NCBI GenBank assembly: GCA_949152475.1
Contig: OX424564.1
Span: forward strand, 34,656,165-34,720,164
Reading direction: 5' to 3'
From: Terebella lapidaria
Lineage: Eukaryota; Annelida; Polychaeta; Terebellida; Terebellidae
Length of the DNA stretch: 64,000 bases
This document shows, piece by piece, positions 1 to 10,516 of the stretch. The notes beneath the pieces were generated by a model. The model worked only from the letters and a program-made list of their open reading frames with translations, was not told the origin of the DNA and searched no databases. Positions within the stretch are counted from its first letter, which is position 1. Every line of letters begins with the position of its first letter. A program made the position numbers and the translations under genes.

Positions 1-198
1 CATTCAGTTTGATCCATAAAGAGTAGAGGCCAAATAAAGTGTGTATATCTTGCATAGATTCGTTTCAATCTTTGTTTATAAGTGTTGGGCAACTTGTGCG
101 CTAAGGTATACATGTAAAGTTCATTGTAAAAGGTCTTAAATGCACATGCATTACATGTAATAACAATTTGAGTAGGAACATTTGACCAAAATACCCTC

Positions 199-380
199 CG
201 TATAGAAAATATTAATCGAAAGTCCATTAAGCAACTTTATTTGTGAAAAAAAGTTTCCCGCGTACAAAAATTATTGTCGAAAATCCATAGAAGAAATATT
301 TATTTGTAAGAAAAAATCTCGTATAGAAAATTTTGGTCAAAATTCCATAAATGAAAAATTTTACCTGTAAAAAAAAATCT
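199..380. repeat. Degenerate tandem repeat, three ~61-bp units
   Basis: Three successive units begin at about 199, 259 and 320. Each has the layout CGTA(T/C)A-AAA, an AT-rich stretch, 'TCCAT(A/T)', TTT and then a run of A before TCT/TCC. The rest of 1-518 is AT-rich with no coding signal; it holds one perfect TGACGTCA octamer at 433-440. Confidence 0.6.
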
Positions 381-518
381 CCTCCGTGGTGAGAAAATCC
401 ATAGACCAACTTCACAATTTGGTGTGGCCTGATGACGTCATTGATATTATTCAGAAATCCACAATGACAGCAGAATCTTCCCTCATACTTGAAGGCCTGG
501 TTAACACTATGTGTTTAT

Positions 519-960
519 AAAAGTTGGAATCACTCGTAAAATCAGCCAAATTTAGCATTCTTGTTTGTCACGCAAACTTGAAAGCACATCTCGAGATAGT
601 CGGGAATATATAGGAAATATGCACAGTTCGACAACGGATACTTTGAAAATTGCCGTTAATCGTGCATGAAAACAGTGGATAGAGAATGATCGGCCTGCCT
701 ACATTGCCGGTTGCCACAGTATCTAGACAAATACCAATGACGTCATGAGAGTGTGTGTAGAACTCGCCCGCAGGGCGGGCCGCTTTGAGGAAAAAATTGA
801 TGCGAGATTGAATGGCCCGAGTATGAATCTTGATTTGGCAACTCAAGTTAGGCACGAAATACACTTATCAGACCCAATTTTTTACGATTTCTCATTCTTT
901 AGAGAAAACAAAGCTACTACAGAATAAACACATTTTGTGAATTCTAAAAGTGATCATAGC
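519..960 (+). repeat. Dispersed repeat R1, copy 1 (uninterrupted)
   Basis: This ~440-bp sequence recurs at 7321-7739 and 26711-27052. Shared landmarks in order are 'GTTGGAAT', 'TTTGTCACG', 'ATCTCGAGAT', 'GTTGCCACAGTATCTAGAC', 'CAATGACGTCA', 'GCTTTGAGGAAAAAAT', 'TTGAATCTTGATT' and 'TAGGCAC'. No conserved frame is visible, so it is probably a non-autonomous transposon or SINE-like unit. This copy runs through 'AAAAGTGATCATAGCTTTA', which is the unoccupied equivalent of the Gypsy-1 insertion point in copy 2. Termini and class are not determined. Confidence 0.75.
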
Positions 961-1050
961 TTTATAGGGATGGTTTCAAATAAGCAAAACTTCATATTGT
1001 GGGATAATTATGTTTTCCAGGCTACAACAAACTTCAAATAACGGATCACG

Positions 1051-4000
1051 ATGGCGATGAACACTTCACCGATACCTGAGCTCACAAAGCATCTTGTGCC
1101 AGCAGAGGAACTCAACTATGGAGAATATGTATACCGAGTCCGTTTGTTTCAAATAGCCTCTAAGAAAGGGTTCAAGTATGAAGCAGATGCATGTCTCCCT
1201 AGGATCATATCTGCACTGTTGAACTCCAGTGGTGGAGTCATTCAGCTGATACCATGTGTCCCACAGAAGCAGCTCGGTGAAAAGGAGTTTGATACATGGC
1301 TGAACACACTAAGAGGCAAACATAACTTCGTTCCAGATGTCGTGTATCAGCACTGTATCTCCGTACAAGAGGGCAACGGGAAATGCATTCTGGTGCACAA
1401 ATCTCCCCAGTTTATTACTACCAATGGGCACATGTTTACCAGAGGCGTGAACGAAAACAGTAAAGCAAAGAGTTTTGACAGCTTGAGAGTACTCATGAGC
1501 CAGGTCCATGTGACTCCAAGAACAAGTGATCTGCCTGTGACTGGGCCCTTCATCTTGGGTGGCCAATGCTCTGAGACAGAAAGTAAATGTCTAGAGTTCA
1601 AACACTACAAACTTGGAACGCTCAAGGATTTATTCATACGGATGCAGAAGTGTCGGGCATTTGAAGCTCTGTTTGGGATGGCCAATCTCCAGGGTGGAGG
1701 GTGCTTGATTCTGGGCATCAGGGAAGATGAACAGAGTAAAGAAAACATCTATGCTGGTATCAACATTGAAGAAACTGAAGAGGACATCTTCAAACGAACC
1801 TTCACGAAATATATGACAGAGACCGAGCAAGGCGAAAAACGAGTTTGGGGTAACCCCAGTGTTGTACCCCAGGAAGGCAAGCACTGGAGGTGTGAATTTG
1901 TCCCTCTCAGTGGCACACAGGAGAGGGCAGTGCTGGTAAATATCCAAGTTTACCAGTGTGAAGGCGGAATGTTTGCACAAAATCCAGAAGCATTTATGAT
2001 AGATGATGGAGGAAACATTTGTCAGGTTTCTTTCCAGGAATGGTACAAACTACATGTACACAAACCAAAGAAAACTAAGAAAAAACCCACTGATACAGGC
2101 TTGCAACAAAGAAAAAAATCCAAGATATCTTCACATAAAAGTAATGTTACAAGTCGTACCACCGAAAGCGAAACAGGCTTGGAAAAGGTCATGTTTGCAG
2201 ACAACACGACCATCTCATTTACCAAACATAGTTCTGCATGGAACTCCCACCAAATTCCGATGAATACAGAACATCCAGTGTTTCCTGAAGCGAGCCAGTT
2301 GTTCCACACTGATTGCCCTGTGAGCTTCAAATTGCCTGATCGAGATGTCATTGAACACGTCCTAGATAACCATGATGTCCTTCCCTACATTGATTCTCAG
2401 ACAGAGGGCTGTGCATTCGGTATCACCATGGACACCTTAGCAGATGTTAAGCATTACTGCCCGAAACCGCAGAATCACGTCATGGACTTGGTTGTTGTGA
2501 ACGAGTCAGCGAGTATCACTGTCTTTGTCATCAGTTCTGGAAGTGTACCAGATCGGAAGTATTCGGTCGTACTTACAAGATTGTTGAAGAAGAGAATTTT
2601 GGAGGCTATACCACCTGATGATAACTACGTGCACCGTGCCATTGTGGTTACATGCCACATCATCAACAAAGACGATATGTCAACAATACGATATGATTCT
2701 CATTGTGGATGGTTCAAGGACATATCAAAATTGTCATTCAGATCCGATTGTGTGGCTTTGCACAGCTTGCTGGCTAACAATGATACGTGTATTGGTCGGT
2801 TCTTGGTTGGAGACGCTGAGATTCATCTCTCCTCAAGTCAGATGAGTACTTTGACAAGAATCACTGGGAATCGATTCTCTATCGTTGAAGGTCCACCCGG
2901 TTGTGGGAAAACAGTTCTGGCTAGATACCTCTGTAAGCACTTTGGCTATGACAAGTCAGCGTACGTGACCTCTTCATCCCAACTGAATATTCGACTAAAA
3001 CATGATGGAATAGACACATTCCTTGCAAATAATGGCGAATCACTTGTGCAACTGCTGGAAGGACCACTGAGAGAGCACAACAAGCAACATGTGATCCTGG
3101 ACGACAACCACACCATACTTTACAGAGAGGAACACCTTAAAGATATTTGTGCGCATTTTGCCTGCCATCGGAAACGTTTGTACGTGTTCCAGGACACAGA
3201 ATTTCAAAATTATCAAGAAATTACGGATTCAGTATCATTCAGGGACTTCTTGAACCGCCATGATAAAACATACGGCACAGTACTTTTCCACACAATGAAT
3301 CAGATACAGAGGAATAGTCAGGTCGTGGCATCTTTTCTGCAAGGCCAAGTGGAAAGACTCAACAAGGTAATTGCCGGTGAACTCAGCTGCATGAATTATG
3401 TGAAGGGAGACGATATCCACATAACACATGTCGCTAACCTGAGAAGCCAGGGGGAAGACAACGGTCTGTTGGAGCATCTCAAGAACCTCGTGGAATGCAA
3501 GTCGGCTGATCCTGAGGGCCCTTACTACACTCCTAAGCATTTCGCTGTTCTAGTTGACGGAGAAGACCCAAGGTCCACTCAGCGTGAGGTGGAGATGTTT
3601 GTGGAACTATTCAAGAGATTCTGGCCTGAGTCTAACGTTCATAATGCAGATATTTTCCCCGTGGAAGGACTGATCGTTGACTCTCTCATGAACTTCACAG
3701 GACTGGATTCGAGGGTTGTTGTCATTGTAGAACCAGCGGAGATACCCAGTCCGAATGATAAAAAAAACATCAAACGTCTGATCGCAAAAGCATCTAGAGG
3801 TGTTGAACGAGTGGATTTCCTATATGAGAAGAACTTGGAGGGCCGCATTGCTGCTGCCATGAAATGTGACAGTGTGCCACAGGAACTAGTGTGAGTAATG
3901 TGATATTTCATTATTCGAAAATCTGAATTCTTAGAAGAAGCATTATGTCTTATTGGGATCTCATATTCGCAGGAAAGAAAAGACACACGAAGATACAGAA

Positions 4001-5065
4001 ATAGGGGTACGTAGACTATATTGTTCATATTTTGCTCTCCGTGAACTTAAGTTCACGAGGTAAATTAACTCTATTAATCAAATGATGCATTGAATCGCAG
4101 ATGTCTTGCACAAAAAGCTAACCGAATGTTGCTTCATATGAGAATGACAGGTGCATACTGTCCAGAGAATGACCTGATATTTTAATATAACACAATATTC
4201 CTCACAGCGATCCGGCCATCTAGGTGACCACCTTGAGACAAGTGGCGCTAAAACTGAAATGGCAGATGATGGTATCAGGACAGATGACATGGAAACTACA
4301 GCTGTTGTTACAAGTGATCCTGAAATTACGACCTCTCATGGCCGCGTGAACAAAGGTTTCAAGGTGTATACGCCTAATTTGTTCACCGAAACCTCTGACT
4401 ATTATGATGATGACAATGATGATTGGGATATGAGTGATGATGATGAGGGGGATGATGAATATTATGAGGGGGATGAGGGGCATGCAGTGGCGGATGATGA
4501 TGATTTTGATGATGATGAGGGGGTTGAAGAGCCGGGTGATGATGATGAGGGGGCAGATGATGAGGATGATGAATATTATGAGGGGGATGAGGGGCGTGCA
4601 GTGGCGGATGATGATGATTTTGATGATGATGAGGTTGGTGAAGAGCCGAGTGAGGATGATGAGGGGGATGATGATGATGAGGATGATGAATATTATGAGG
4701 GGGATGAGGGGCGTGCAGTGGCGGATGATGATGATTTTGATGATGATGAGGGGGGTGAAGAGCCGAGTGATGATGATGAGGGGGCAGATGATGAGGATGA
4801 TGAATATTATGAGGGGCGTGCAGTGGCGGATGATGATGATTTTGATGATGATGAGGGGGATGAAGAGCCGGGTGAGGATGATGAGGAGGGGGAGGGGGAT
4901 GAGGATGATGAATATTATGAGGGGGATGAGGGGCTTGCAGTGGCGGATGATGATGATTTTGATGATGATGAGGGGGGTGAAGAGCCGGATGAGGGGGATG
5001 ATGATGATGAGGATGATGAATATTATGAGGGGGAGCTCTCTGCCATGTATGCACGACGCCGATGA
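1051..5065 (+). CDS. Schlafen-like protein: AlbA_2/SLFN core, P-loop NTPase region and acidic repeat tail
   Basis: Predicted exons are 1051-3890, 3973-4006 and 4208-5065 (1,243 aa). The first exon alone is an open frame ending at a TGA at 3892, but a strong donor (GTGAGT) starts at 3891. The 34-nt exon lies between CAG and GTACGT, the third exon follows CACAG, and all phases agree. The start ATG follows an in-frame TAA (1039) and an acceptor-like TTTTCCAG ending at 1020, so 5' UTR exons probably lie upstream. The N-terminal third resembles the Schlafen core: ESKCLEFK places E177 and E182 five apart, as in the SLFN13 nuclease site, while the third acid is shifted (IREDE, 223-227). A Walker A motif GPPGCGKT lies at 614-621 and a Walker B-like HVILDD some 70 residues later, as in long Schlafens. 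Family knowledge suggests tRNA cleavage or antiviral restriction; activity here is inferred. Splicing of exon 1 to the tail is a prediction, but three exons with matching phase make it likely. Confidence 0.75.
4440..5030 (+). repeat. In-frame acidic minisatellite in the last Schlafen-like exon
   Basis: The marker GCAGTGGCGG recurs at 4484, 4598, 4715, 4820 and 4937, giving units of 105-117 bp, all multiples of three. Each encodes a block with ADDDDFDDDEG, EEP, a D/E-rich stretch and DEYYEG. The frame is open throughout despite length variation between units. The DNA is almost pure GAT/GAG purine-rich repeat, so antisense His/Pro-rich frames are also open; those are side effects of composition. 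Confidence 0.85.
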
Positions 5066-5866
5066 GCCTCTGTCAGTGCCCGAGACACGTGACATCAGTG
5101 CCTGCTATACCTCCGCAATATCCTCCGCTTGAAACGCGCAGAGGACCACCTTTTTACAGCATAGAGCATGATTTTTTTGTTTCTCAAAGGATGTCTGAAT
5201 AACAGGAGGATGTCAAGAGATTCTGGCCCTATCTAAAATAGAGTCCGGCCCCATCACGCGTATGTGAAAATACAAAAAGAAGATTTAGGTTATTGTAAGG
5301 TATATACAATTCGGACATTTCAGTCTGCATATTCCATCAACAATACACGTTCATTCCCATAAAAAATACAATAGTTAAAAATATACATGAACAACATGGA
5401 TTAGCACGAAATAAATGTGACACAAAAATGCTAAACTTTGTATCCATAGGTTCAGACGATATTAATCGTATATTTTGATTTTGGCTTAGTTTAGGAAATA
5501 ATCCGCCTGGTGTGCACATATCAAGTGAAAATGGTGTCCTCGATATCAATATTCCAGTGATATTCCGCGTATCCAAATTACGTGGAGAAATCCTTCAAAA
5601 ACCCCCAGGTCGCTTCTCATCTGCAAGCATCTTGCACATTCCATGCAAATATAGATAGAATACTAGTATATAGATAGAGAAAACCGTGACTGCTTATACT
5701 GTGATTTTCGATGCTAAATGTTATCTTTCTATAATTTGGCATACTTCACATGGGAGTCAGTTTTCCACAGGATTTTCTTGAGTCTAACTCAGCATGTTCG
5801 AGGATTTGGTCCTGCTTACATATCAGGTTTCGGAATTATTGTAATTTTGGACCAGACGACACGTTG

Positions 5867-6000
5867 CAGGGGCGGATCCAGGAATTTGAAAAGAGGGGGT
5901 CCAATATGATACGGAGTGGAGTCTGGGGCCGCTGAAGGGCCCCATACTTCAGATCCTTTTTATGTCCTGTGGTATCTCCTGGGTATAAATTCCACTTCTT
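5867..6000 (+). repeat. Fragment of a repeat beginning CAGGGGCGGATCCAG
   Basis: The start CAGGGGCGGATCCAGGAATTT resembles terminal sequences of hAT-type non-autonomous elements common in invertebrate genomes. The inner part is shared with 6520-6640. The opposite terminus was not found, so the hAT assignment is tentative. Confidence 0.35.
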
Positions 6001-6439
6001 GCCCCTGGTATACATGAAATAGTCATAATTAATAAATTCGGACCACCTTATCTACATGGAATGTACCATTTTCAAAATGTGGACTATGACTCTCGGGGAG
6101 TGCTGAAACTTAAACAATGTAAATTTAGAAACACAAGATATGGCTACAACTGTTTGATATATCAAGGAAGTAAATTTTGGAACACTTGTGAGAACGATCT
6201 GAAATGTTCAACTGATTTAAAGCTGTTTAAACTTAAGGTAAACAATTGGCAACCATCACATTGTAATTGTTCAAGCTGTGTATTATGTATGCTGAATGTT
6301 ATGTGAGATGCAAGATATGCTGATTTTGACCGCTGAATGAAATATCTTTTGATGTTCATCTGTATATATTCGCTCATTGTAAATAGTCCTTCCTCACTCA
6401 GTCATGTCGGTAAATACAAAAGTTACTGTTTCCCAGCTG

Positions 6440-6500
6440 ATGTTCTGTTGTATCCTCCAACCGACGGTAAATAAAGGTTTATCTTATTTTATCTTATAGG
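6440..6500 (+). repeat. LINE-like 3' tail with short TTATC repeats
   Basis: 'AATAAAGGTTTATCTTATTTTATC' followed by TTATAG looks like the 3' end of a CR1/jockey-type retroposon, which end in short tandem repeats. A similar tail with (TGAT)n lies at 60712-60749. No RT sequence is seen upstream, so this would be a heavily 5'-truncated copy. Confidence 0.4.
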
Positions 6501-7320
6501 CCTATGTGTAAAAAAGAAAATATGGGGTCAAGCGAGTCTGTCCCGGTGGGGACTGGGGGCCGCTCAAGAGACCCTGAAGCCAGAGCTGTGGTAAGCTGAT
6601 GGCATTTCATGTGTATAAATTCCACTTGAATACCCATTGATCGCCATACTTTCATGATAAATGTAAAAAATTAACCAAAGGGCTAAGAAAGGTTACCGGA
6701 ATATATATATTTTAGATATTAGCATGTTGTCCCGTGATCTTGGTAATACGATCATTGATCGATTCAAGGTCACAAGAATTTTCAGCATATATCATTTCTA
6801 GTATGTTCACAATCGATCCCTAAGCTGTATAGTCGATAATAAGTGAGATATTAATCATTTCGTGATTGGACCTCGAAAATGAGGTCAAAGGTCAAGCTCA
6901 ACGTCACTAGAATATCCAGTATATAATCATTTATACTACGTCCACAACTGATTTCTAAGCTGTAAAGTCGATAATAAGCAAAATACTGTATTAACCATTT
7001 TGTGATCTGACCGTGAAAATAGGTTCAAATGCCAAATTCAGGATCATCAGAATATTCAGCATTTATTACATGGACACAGAGTGTATTGATGCAGTTGAAG
7101 GTGATTTTGCCATTATATATTCATAATATGAATCATCAAATATACAGCACGCAATGCCAATATCCACTACATGTAGTCTAGGCCTACAACACAAGAACTA
7201 GCCATGGAGGTGGAGACTGTGCCGATATCCGGAGATTACATATACATTCACGAAGACATTAAAGGGTATATTACGCTAAATGCAAAGTACTTCTGCCTGC
7301 TTGTAGGTCTGTCATGGCTT

Positions 7321-7739
7321 GTGTTAAAGTTGGAATAAATTTTAAAATGAGCCAAATCTAGCATTCTTGTTTGTCACGCAGACTTGAAAGTACATCTCGA
7401 GATTGTCAGGAATAAACAGGAAATATGTACAACTCGACGACAGATAATCAGAAAATCGCCGTTAGCTGTGCATGAAAACTTCGGATAGAGAATTGATCGG
7501 CCTGCATTCATTGCCGGTTGCCACAGTATCTAGACTAATATCAATGACGTCACAAGACTGTGTGTAGAACGCTTTGAGGAAAAAATGGTTGCGGCGCGAG
7601 TTTGAATCTTGATTCTTGCAACTCAATTTAGGCACATAATACATATTTCGGACCAAAATTTACACGAATTTTCATTCTATAGACAAAATATAGCTATTGC
7701 AGATTGAATAAATTTTGTCAATTCTAAAAGTGATTATAG
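7321..7739 (+). repeat. Dispersed repeat R1, copy 2 (interrupted by Gypsy-1)
   Basis: Same landmarks as copy 1, ending 'AAAAGTGATTATAG' at 7739 where Gypsy-1 begins. The repeat resumes for a few bases after the element ('ATAGCTTTA' from 20405), matching copy 1's continuous 'CATAGCTTTA'. This fixes the left border of Gypsy-1 and identifies ATAG as the target-site duplication. Confidence 0.8.
7736..7739. other. Target-site duplication ATAG, left of Gypsy-1
   Basis: ATAG precedes the 5' LTR and is repeated at 20405-20408 directly after the 3' LTR. The uninterrupted repeat copy at about 952-961 has this sequence once. Confidence 0.85.
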
Positions 7740-8081
7740 TGTAACGGTTTTGGGGCGTACCCAAAGGTTTCCCCTAGGTATTTATGTTAGTGTTTTGTGA
7801 TATTATGGTTAAATAACCGTTTATTAGGGTGTATATGTGTTTAAAGGTTCATACGGTTCCGTATTGTTAATGTTTTAAAGGTTTTCCGTCTCGGAACTTA
7901 GTAATTTATGATGTTGGTAAAGCCGGAGACGGATCCGGAGACGGAGACGGAACCGGACACGGAGCCGGAACAATGGAGTACAAAAACGTAATGACGTTAT
8001 TTCCGGAAGGTCATGTGATCAGCCTCGTTTTCGGTTTAAAAGGTGACGTGTCAGCCACTGATTGGTTCTAGAGTGTTTTTA

Positions 8082-8165
8082 GAAATCCGGAAAATATCAG
8101 TGTTTTGGCGGACTATGACGTCACAATAGGTTGGTCACGTGACGTGGGTCTCAGGTCTATAAAAG
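8082..8165 (+). promoter_or_regulatory. Gypsy-1 LTR promoter: CRE, CACGTG and TATA boxes
   Basis: TGACGTCA lies at 8116-8123, CACGTG at 8136-8141 and TATAAAAG at 8158-8165, with a start expected about 25-30 nt downstream. An inverted CCAAT ('GATTGG') lies at about 8060 in the same U3. The layout parallels the two internal promoters of this element. The 3' LTR carries the same sites 11,277 bp further on. Confidence 0.75.
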
Positions 8166-8306
8166 CCCCCGCTTCACAGCGGACGGCGGAGTTGGTGTCC
8201 TGACGTCGACCTGTGCAGACCCCTTCTCCCATAGCAGAGTACTCCCTTGTTCCGGATAGAGTCATCCAGATGATAGCAGTTAAGTCTTCCGACTGTGAAC
8301 TTGGAA

Positions 8307-8312
8307 AATAAA
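8307..8312 (+). terminator. AATAAA polyadenylation signal in the LTR
   Basis: This lies about 145 bp after the TATA box, as expected for the end of R. Its functional copy would be in the 3' LTR at 19584-19589. Confidence 0.6.
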
Positions 8313-9127
8313 CATGAAAACTTCAACCGAGTTGTTTTTCCGTGTTCGTTAGGGAACTGGAAGTTATAATAAAGTTAGTTTCCCGGAAAAGACAGTTATA
8401 CGGAGTAAAGGGAGATAAGACTACAGTCGGTTAAGACCAAGTTGTAACGACGTCTTAGGGTGATCTAAGAACCCAGATCACCGAGGAAGGAGTCGGAGAC
8501 GGAGACGGAGGTGGAAATCAACGGAGCAACTACGGAGGCGGTATCGGACGGAGCAGTTGCAGAGACGGGAACGACGAAGCAGTTGCAGAGGCGGTACCGG
8601 ACGACGGAGTTGCAGAGGCAGTACCTGACGGAGCGGTTGCGGTAACCGGAAGTGGGAACACTTCCGAGATACTCCATTTCAGGTGCAGTCGCAGGTTGCG
8701 GTGAGGCGGAGCCAACCGGAGCAGATTGCAGTGCGGCGGAACCTGGCAGAGCGGTTGCAGTATTCGGAAACGGCAACGTTCCCGGATTCTTTATTCCAGG
8801 CGCAGTCGCAGTTTGCAGTAAGACGGAAAACGACGGAGCTGTTGCAGTAAAGCGGTTTCCCGACGGAGCAGTTGCAGTACCCGGAGACGGAAACGCCTCC
8901 GGATCCTTACTTTACAGGTGCAGTTGCAGATTAGCAGTCGGGCAACGGTTAAGAGGTCCATTCCAGACCACGCTACCAACCTTAGAGACTTCTAGCCGGA
9001 GTTCAACCGTACAACAGTAGCAGTTTCCCGGAGTTTTACCGTTTCAGCTCCGGTTAAACAACAACTCACCCACCTCCCTAGAAAATCGGTTCATCAAGAC
9101 GTCACAGAAGGGTTCAAACCCGTTACA

Positions 9128-9161
9128 ACTTTTTGGTGGCAGCGGTGGGATCATCTGCAGT
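9128..9161 (+). other. Gypsy-1 primer-binding site region and gag leader
   Basis: Directly after the LTR comes 'ACTTTTTGGTGGCAGCGGTG', the TGGTGGCAGCGG type seen after the 5' LTR of many animal gypsy elements. The cognate tRNA was not assigned. The gag ATG follows 34 nt after the LTR. Confidence 0.55.
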
Positions 9162-10454
9162 ATGACTACTAGACGGGGCAAATTGGCGGAACAGCAGCTG
9201 AAGGCAGCCGTGTCGGACACGGAGCAGCCTGTAGGAGCAGTAGGAGCTGAGCCGTTGCAGATGCCGGTTGCGGAAAAGGAAGCGGTTCGTCCTGCCGAGC
9301 GGAAGCTGTTGCAGCCGGAAATGCAGAAAGCAGTTGCAGACGAGCCCCTCCGGGTTCCTCAAGGAGAACAGCCTGCAGAGCAGTTAGCAGAGGCGGAAGT
9401 TAACTTTCCGGACCAGGCTGGCGATCGGGAACCGGATGCGGACCCGGAAGGCGGAGAGAACTTAGTCGACAACCTGACCAGATTATTGGCGACCCAAATG
9501 GAGGTGTTTCAGCAGCACCTGGCAGTAACCGGAAAGCAGCAGCAGGCAGAAGCAGTACAACAGCCAGCACCAAGGGCAGGAGTAGCCAGATTAATGACAT
9601 ACGACGGAACTGATCCGTGGCCGGAATATGAGGCTCACCTCCTTGAATACGCTCGGTACTACCGTTGGACAGCAGAGGAAAAGGCGCTGAACTTATGTGT
9701 CAGTTTGAGGGGTAACGCCCGCAGCATACTACTGGATCTGTCCGCGGAGCAGAGACGCAGCTTTGATACGGTTGTGGCGGCATTAAAACAGCAGTTTTGT
9801 CCGGGGGAGAAAACATTTGTTTTCCAGGCAGAATTGCAGACACGGAAATTGCAGCCGGAGGAGGAGCTGTCCGAGCTGGCCAGAGACATACGGAGCAAGA
9901 CGCGGCTAGCTTACCCAAAAGCAGATCCGGCAACAACAGAAGTGCTCATGAAGATGCATTTCTGCAACAGCCTGACTAACCGAGATATGCGGTTGTCGGT
10001 ATTGAAAAGCCACCCGGAAACGCTGTCGCAGGCCCTGGCTTTCGCTACCGAGTATGAGAGTATCATGAAAACGGACAACAGCAGACCAGCGGAGCGACAC
10101 CGGACGAGGCAGCTGAACACGGAGCCGGAGTGGAGCCAGCAGGTGAACGAATTGCGGAAGCAAGCCGAGCAGACTCAGCAGCAGATGGCGGATCTGATGA
10201 CTCAGGTCAAGGAAGCGGTTAGCCGGCAGCAGCAGCAGCGCAGTTCCCGAGCGGATTTAGAATGTTTCAACTGTGGCCGGAAAGGGCATTTTGCCCGAGA
10301 CTGTAGGCAGCCGAAGCAGCAGCAGCAGCGGCGTCAACCACAACAGCAGCAGTCGCCGCGACAACAGCAGCAGCAGCAGCAGCCGCAGCCGCAGCAGCAG
10401 CAGCAGCAACAATTGCAGCAGCCACGACAGCAGCAGCAGCAGCCGGAAAACTAG
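9162..10454 (+). CDS. gag: Gypsy-1 Gag polyprotein
   Basis: 430 aa. The N-terminal ~130 residues are low-complexity and Glu/Gln/Ala-rich. The capsid-like segment (about residues 145-310) starts at MTYDGTDPWPEYEAHL and has the Ty3/gypsy pattern: a tryptophan-containing helix, then LRGNAR, FCPGEK and LARDIRSKTRLAYP. A CCHC zinc knuckle (CFNCGRKGHFARDC) lies at about 368-381 and should bind the genomic RNA for packaging. The C-terminal ~50 residues are almost pure glutamine encoded by CAG repeats. The frame ends in TAG at 10452, while the pol frame (-1 relative) is already open across the end of gag. No damage is visible. Confidence 0.93.
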   Translation: MTTRRGKLAEQQLKAAVSDTEQPVGAVGAEPLQMPVAEKEAVRPAERKLLQPEMQKAVADEPLRVPQGEQPAEQLAEAEVNFPDQAGDREPDADPEGGENLVDNLTRLLATQMEVFQQHLAVTGKQQQAEAVQQPAPRAGVARLMTYDGTDPWPEYEAHLLEYARYYRWTAEEKALNLCVSLRGNARSILLDLSAEQRRSFDTVVAALKQQFCPGEKTFVFQAELQTRKLQPEEELSELARDIRSKTRLAYPKADPATTEVLMKMHFCNSLTNRDMRLSVLKSHPETLSQALAFATEYESIMKTDNSRPAERHRTRQLNTEPEWSQQVNELRKQAEQTQQQMADLMTQVKEAVSRQQQQRSSRADLECFNCGRKGHFARDCRQPKQQQQRRQPQQQQSPRQQQQQQQPQPQQQQQQQLQQPRQQQQQPEN

Positions 10455-10516
10455 AGCGGGTCGCGGAAAAGGGGAAATCCGGGACCCGGAAGAGAGGACA
10501 CCCCCATAACCGGCAG

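Larger units (their letters stand above)
5066..7320. other. Intergenic repeat debris, no gene seen
   Basis: No convincing coding region. Two stretches (about 5890-6000 and 6520-6640) share 'GGGGCCGCT-AAG' followed by 'GTATAAATTCCACTT', so they are two pieces of one repeat family. 7201-7320 continues into repeat R1 copy 2. The 3' UTR of the Schlafen-like gene presumably starts at 5066; no clear polyadenylation signal was identified. Confidence 0.5.
7740..9127 (+). repeat. Gypsy-1 5' LTR
   Basis: TG...CA ends. U3 runs to about 8185 and carries the promoter. AATAAA at 8307-8312 suggests that R ends near 8330, leaving a U5 of nearly 800 nt. The U5 is rich in GCAGTTGCAG / CGGAGACGG iterations and has several open but overlapping frames on both strands, best explained by composition. 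Confidence 0.95.

Noticed and set aside
4383-5054. Antisense His/Pro-rich and Ile-rich open frames across the acidic repeat
   Set aside because: They are the complement of GAT/GAG repeats. The plus frame joins the Schlafen-like gene in phase.
8465-9020. Open frames on both strands in the LTR U5
   Set aside because: They overlap each other, are duplicated only because LTRs are, and reflect repeat composition without motifs.
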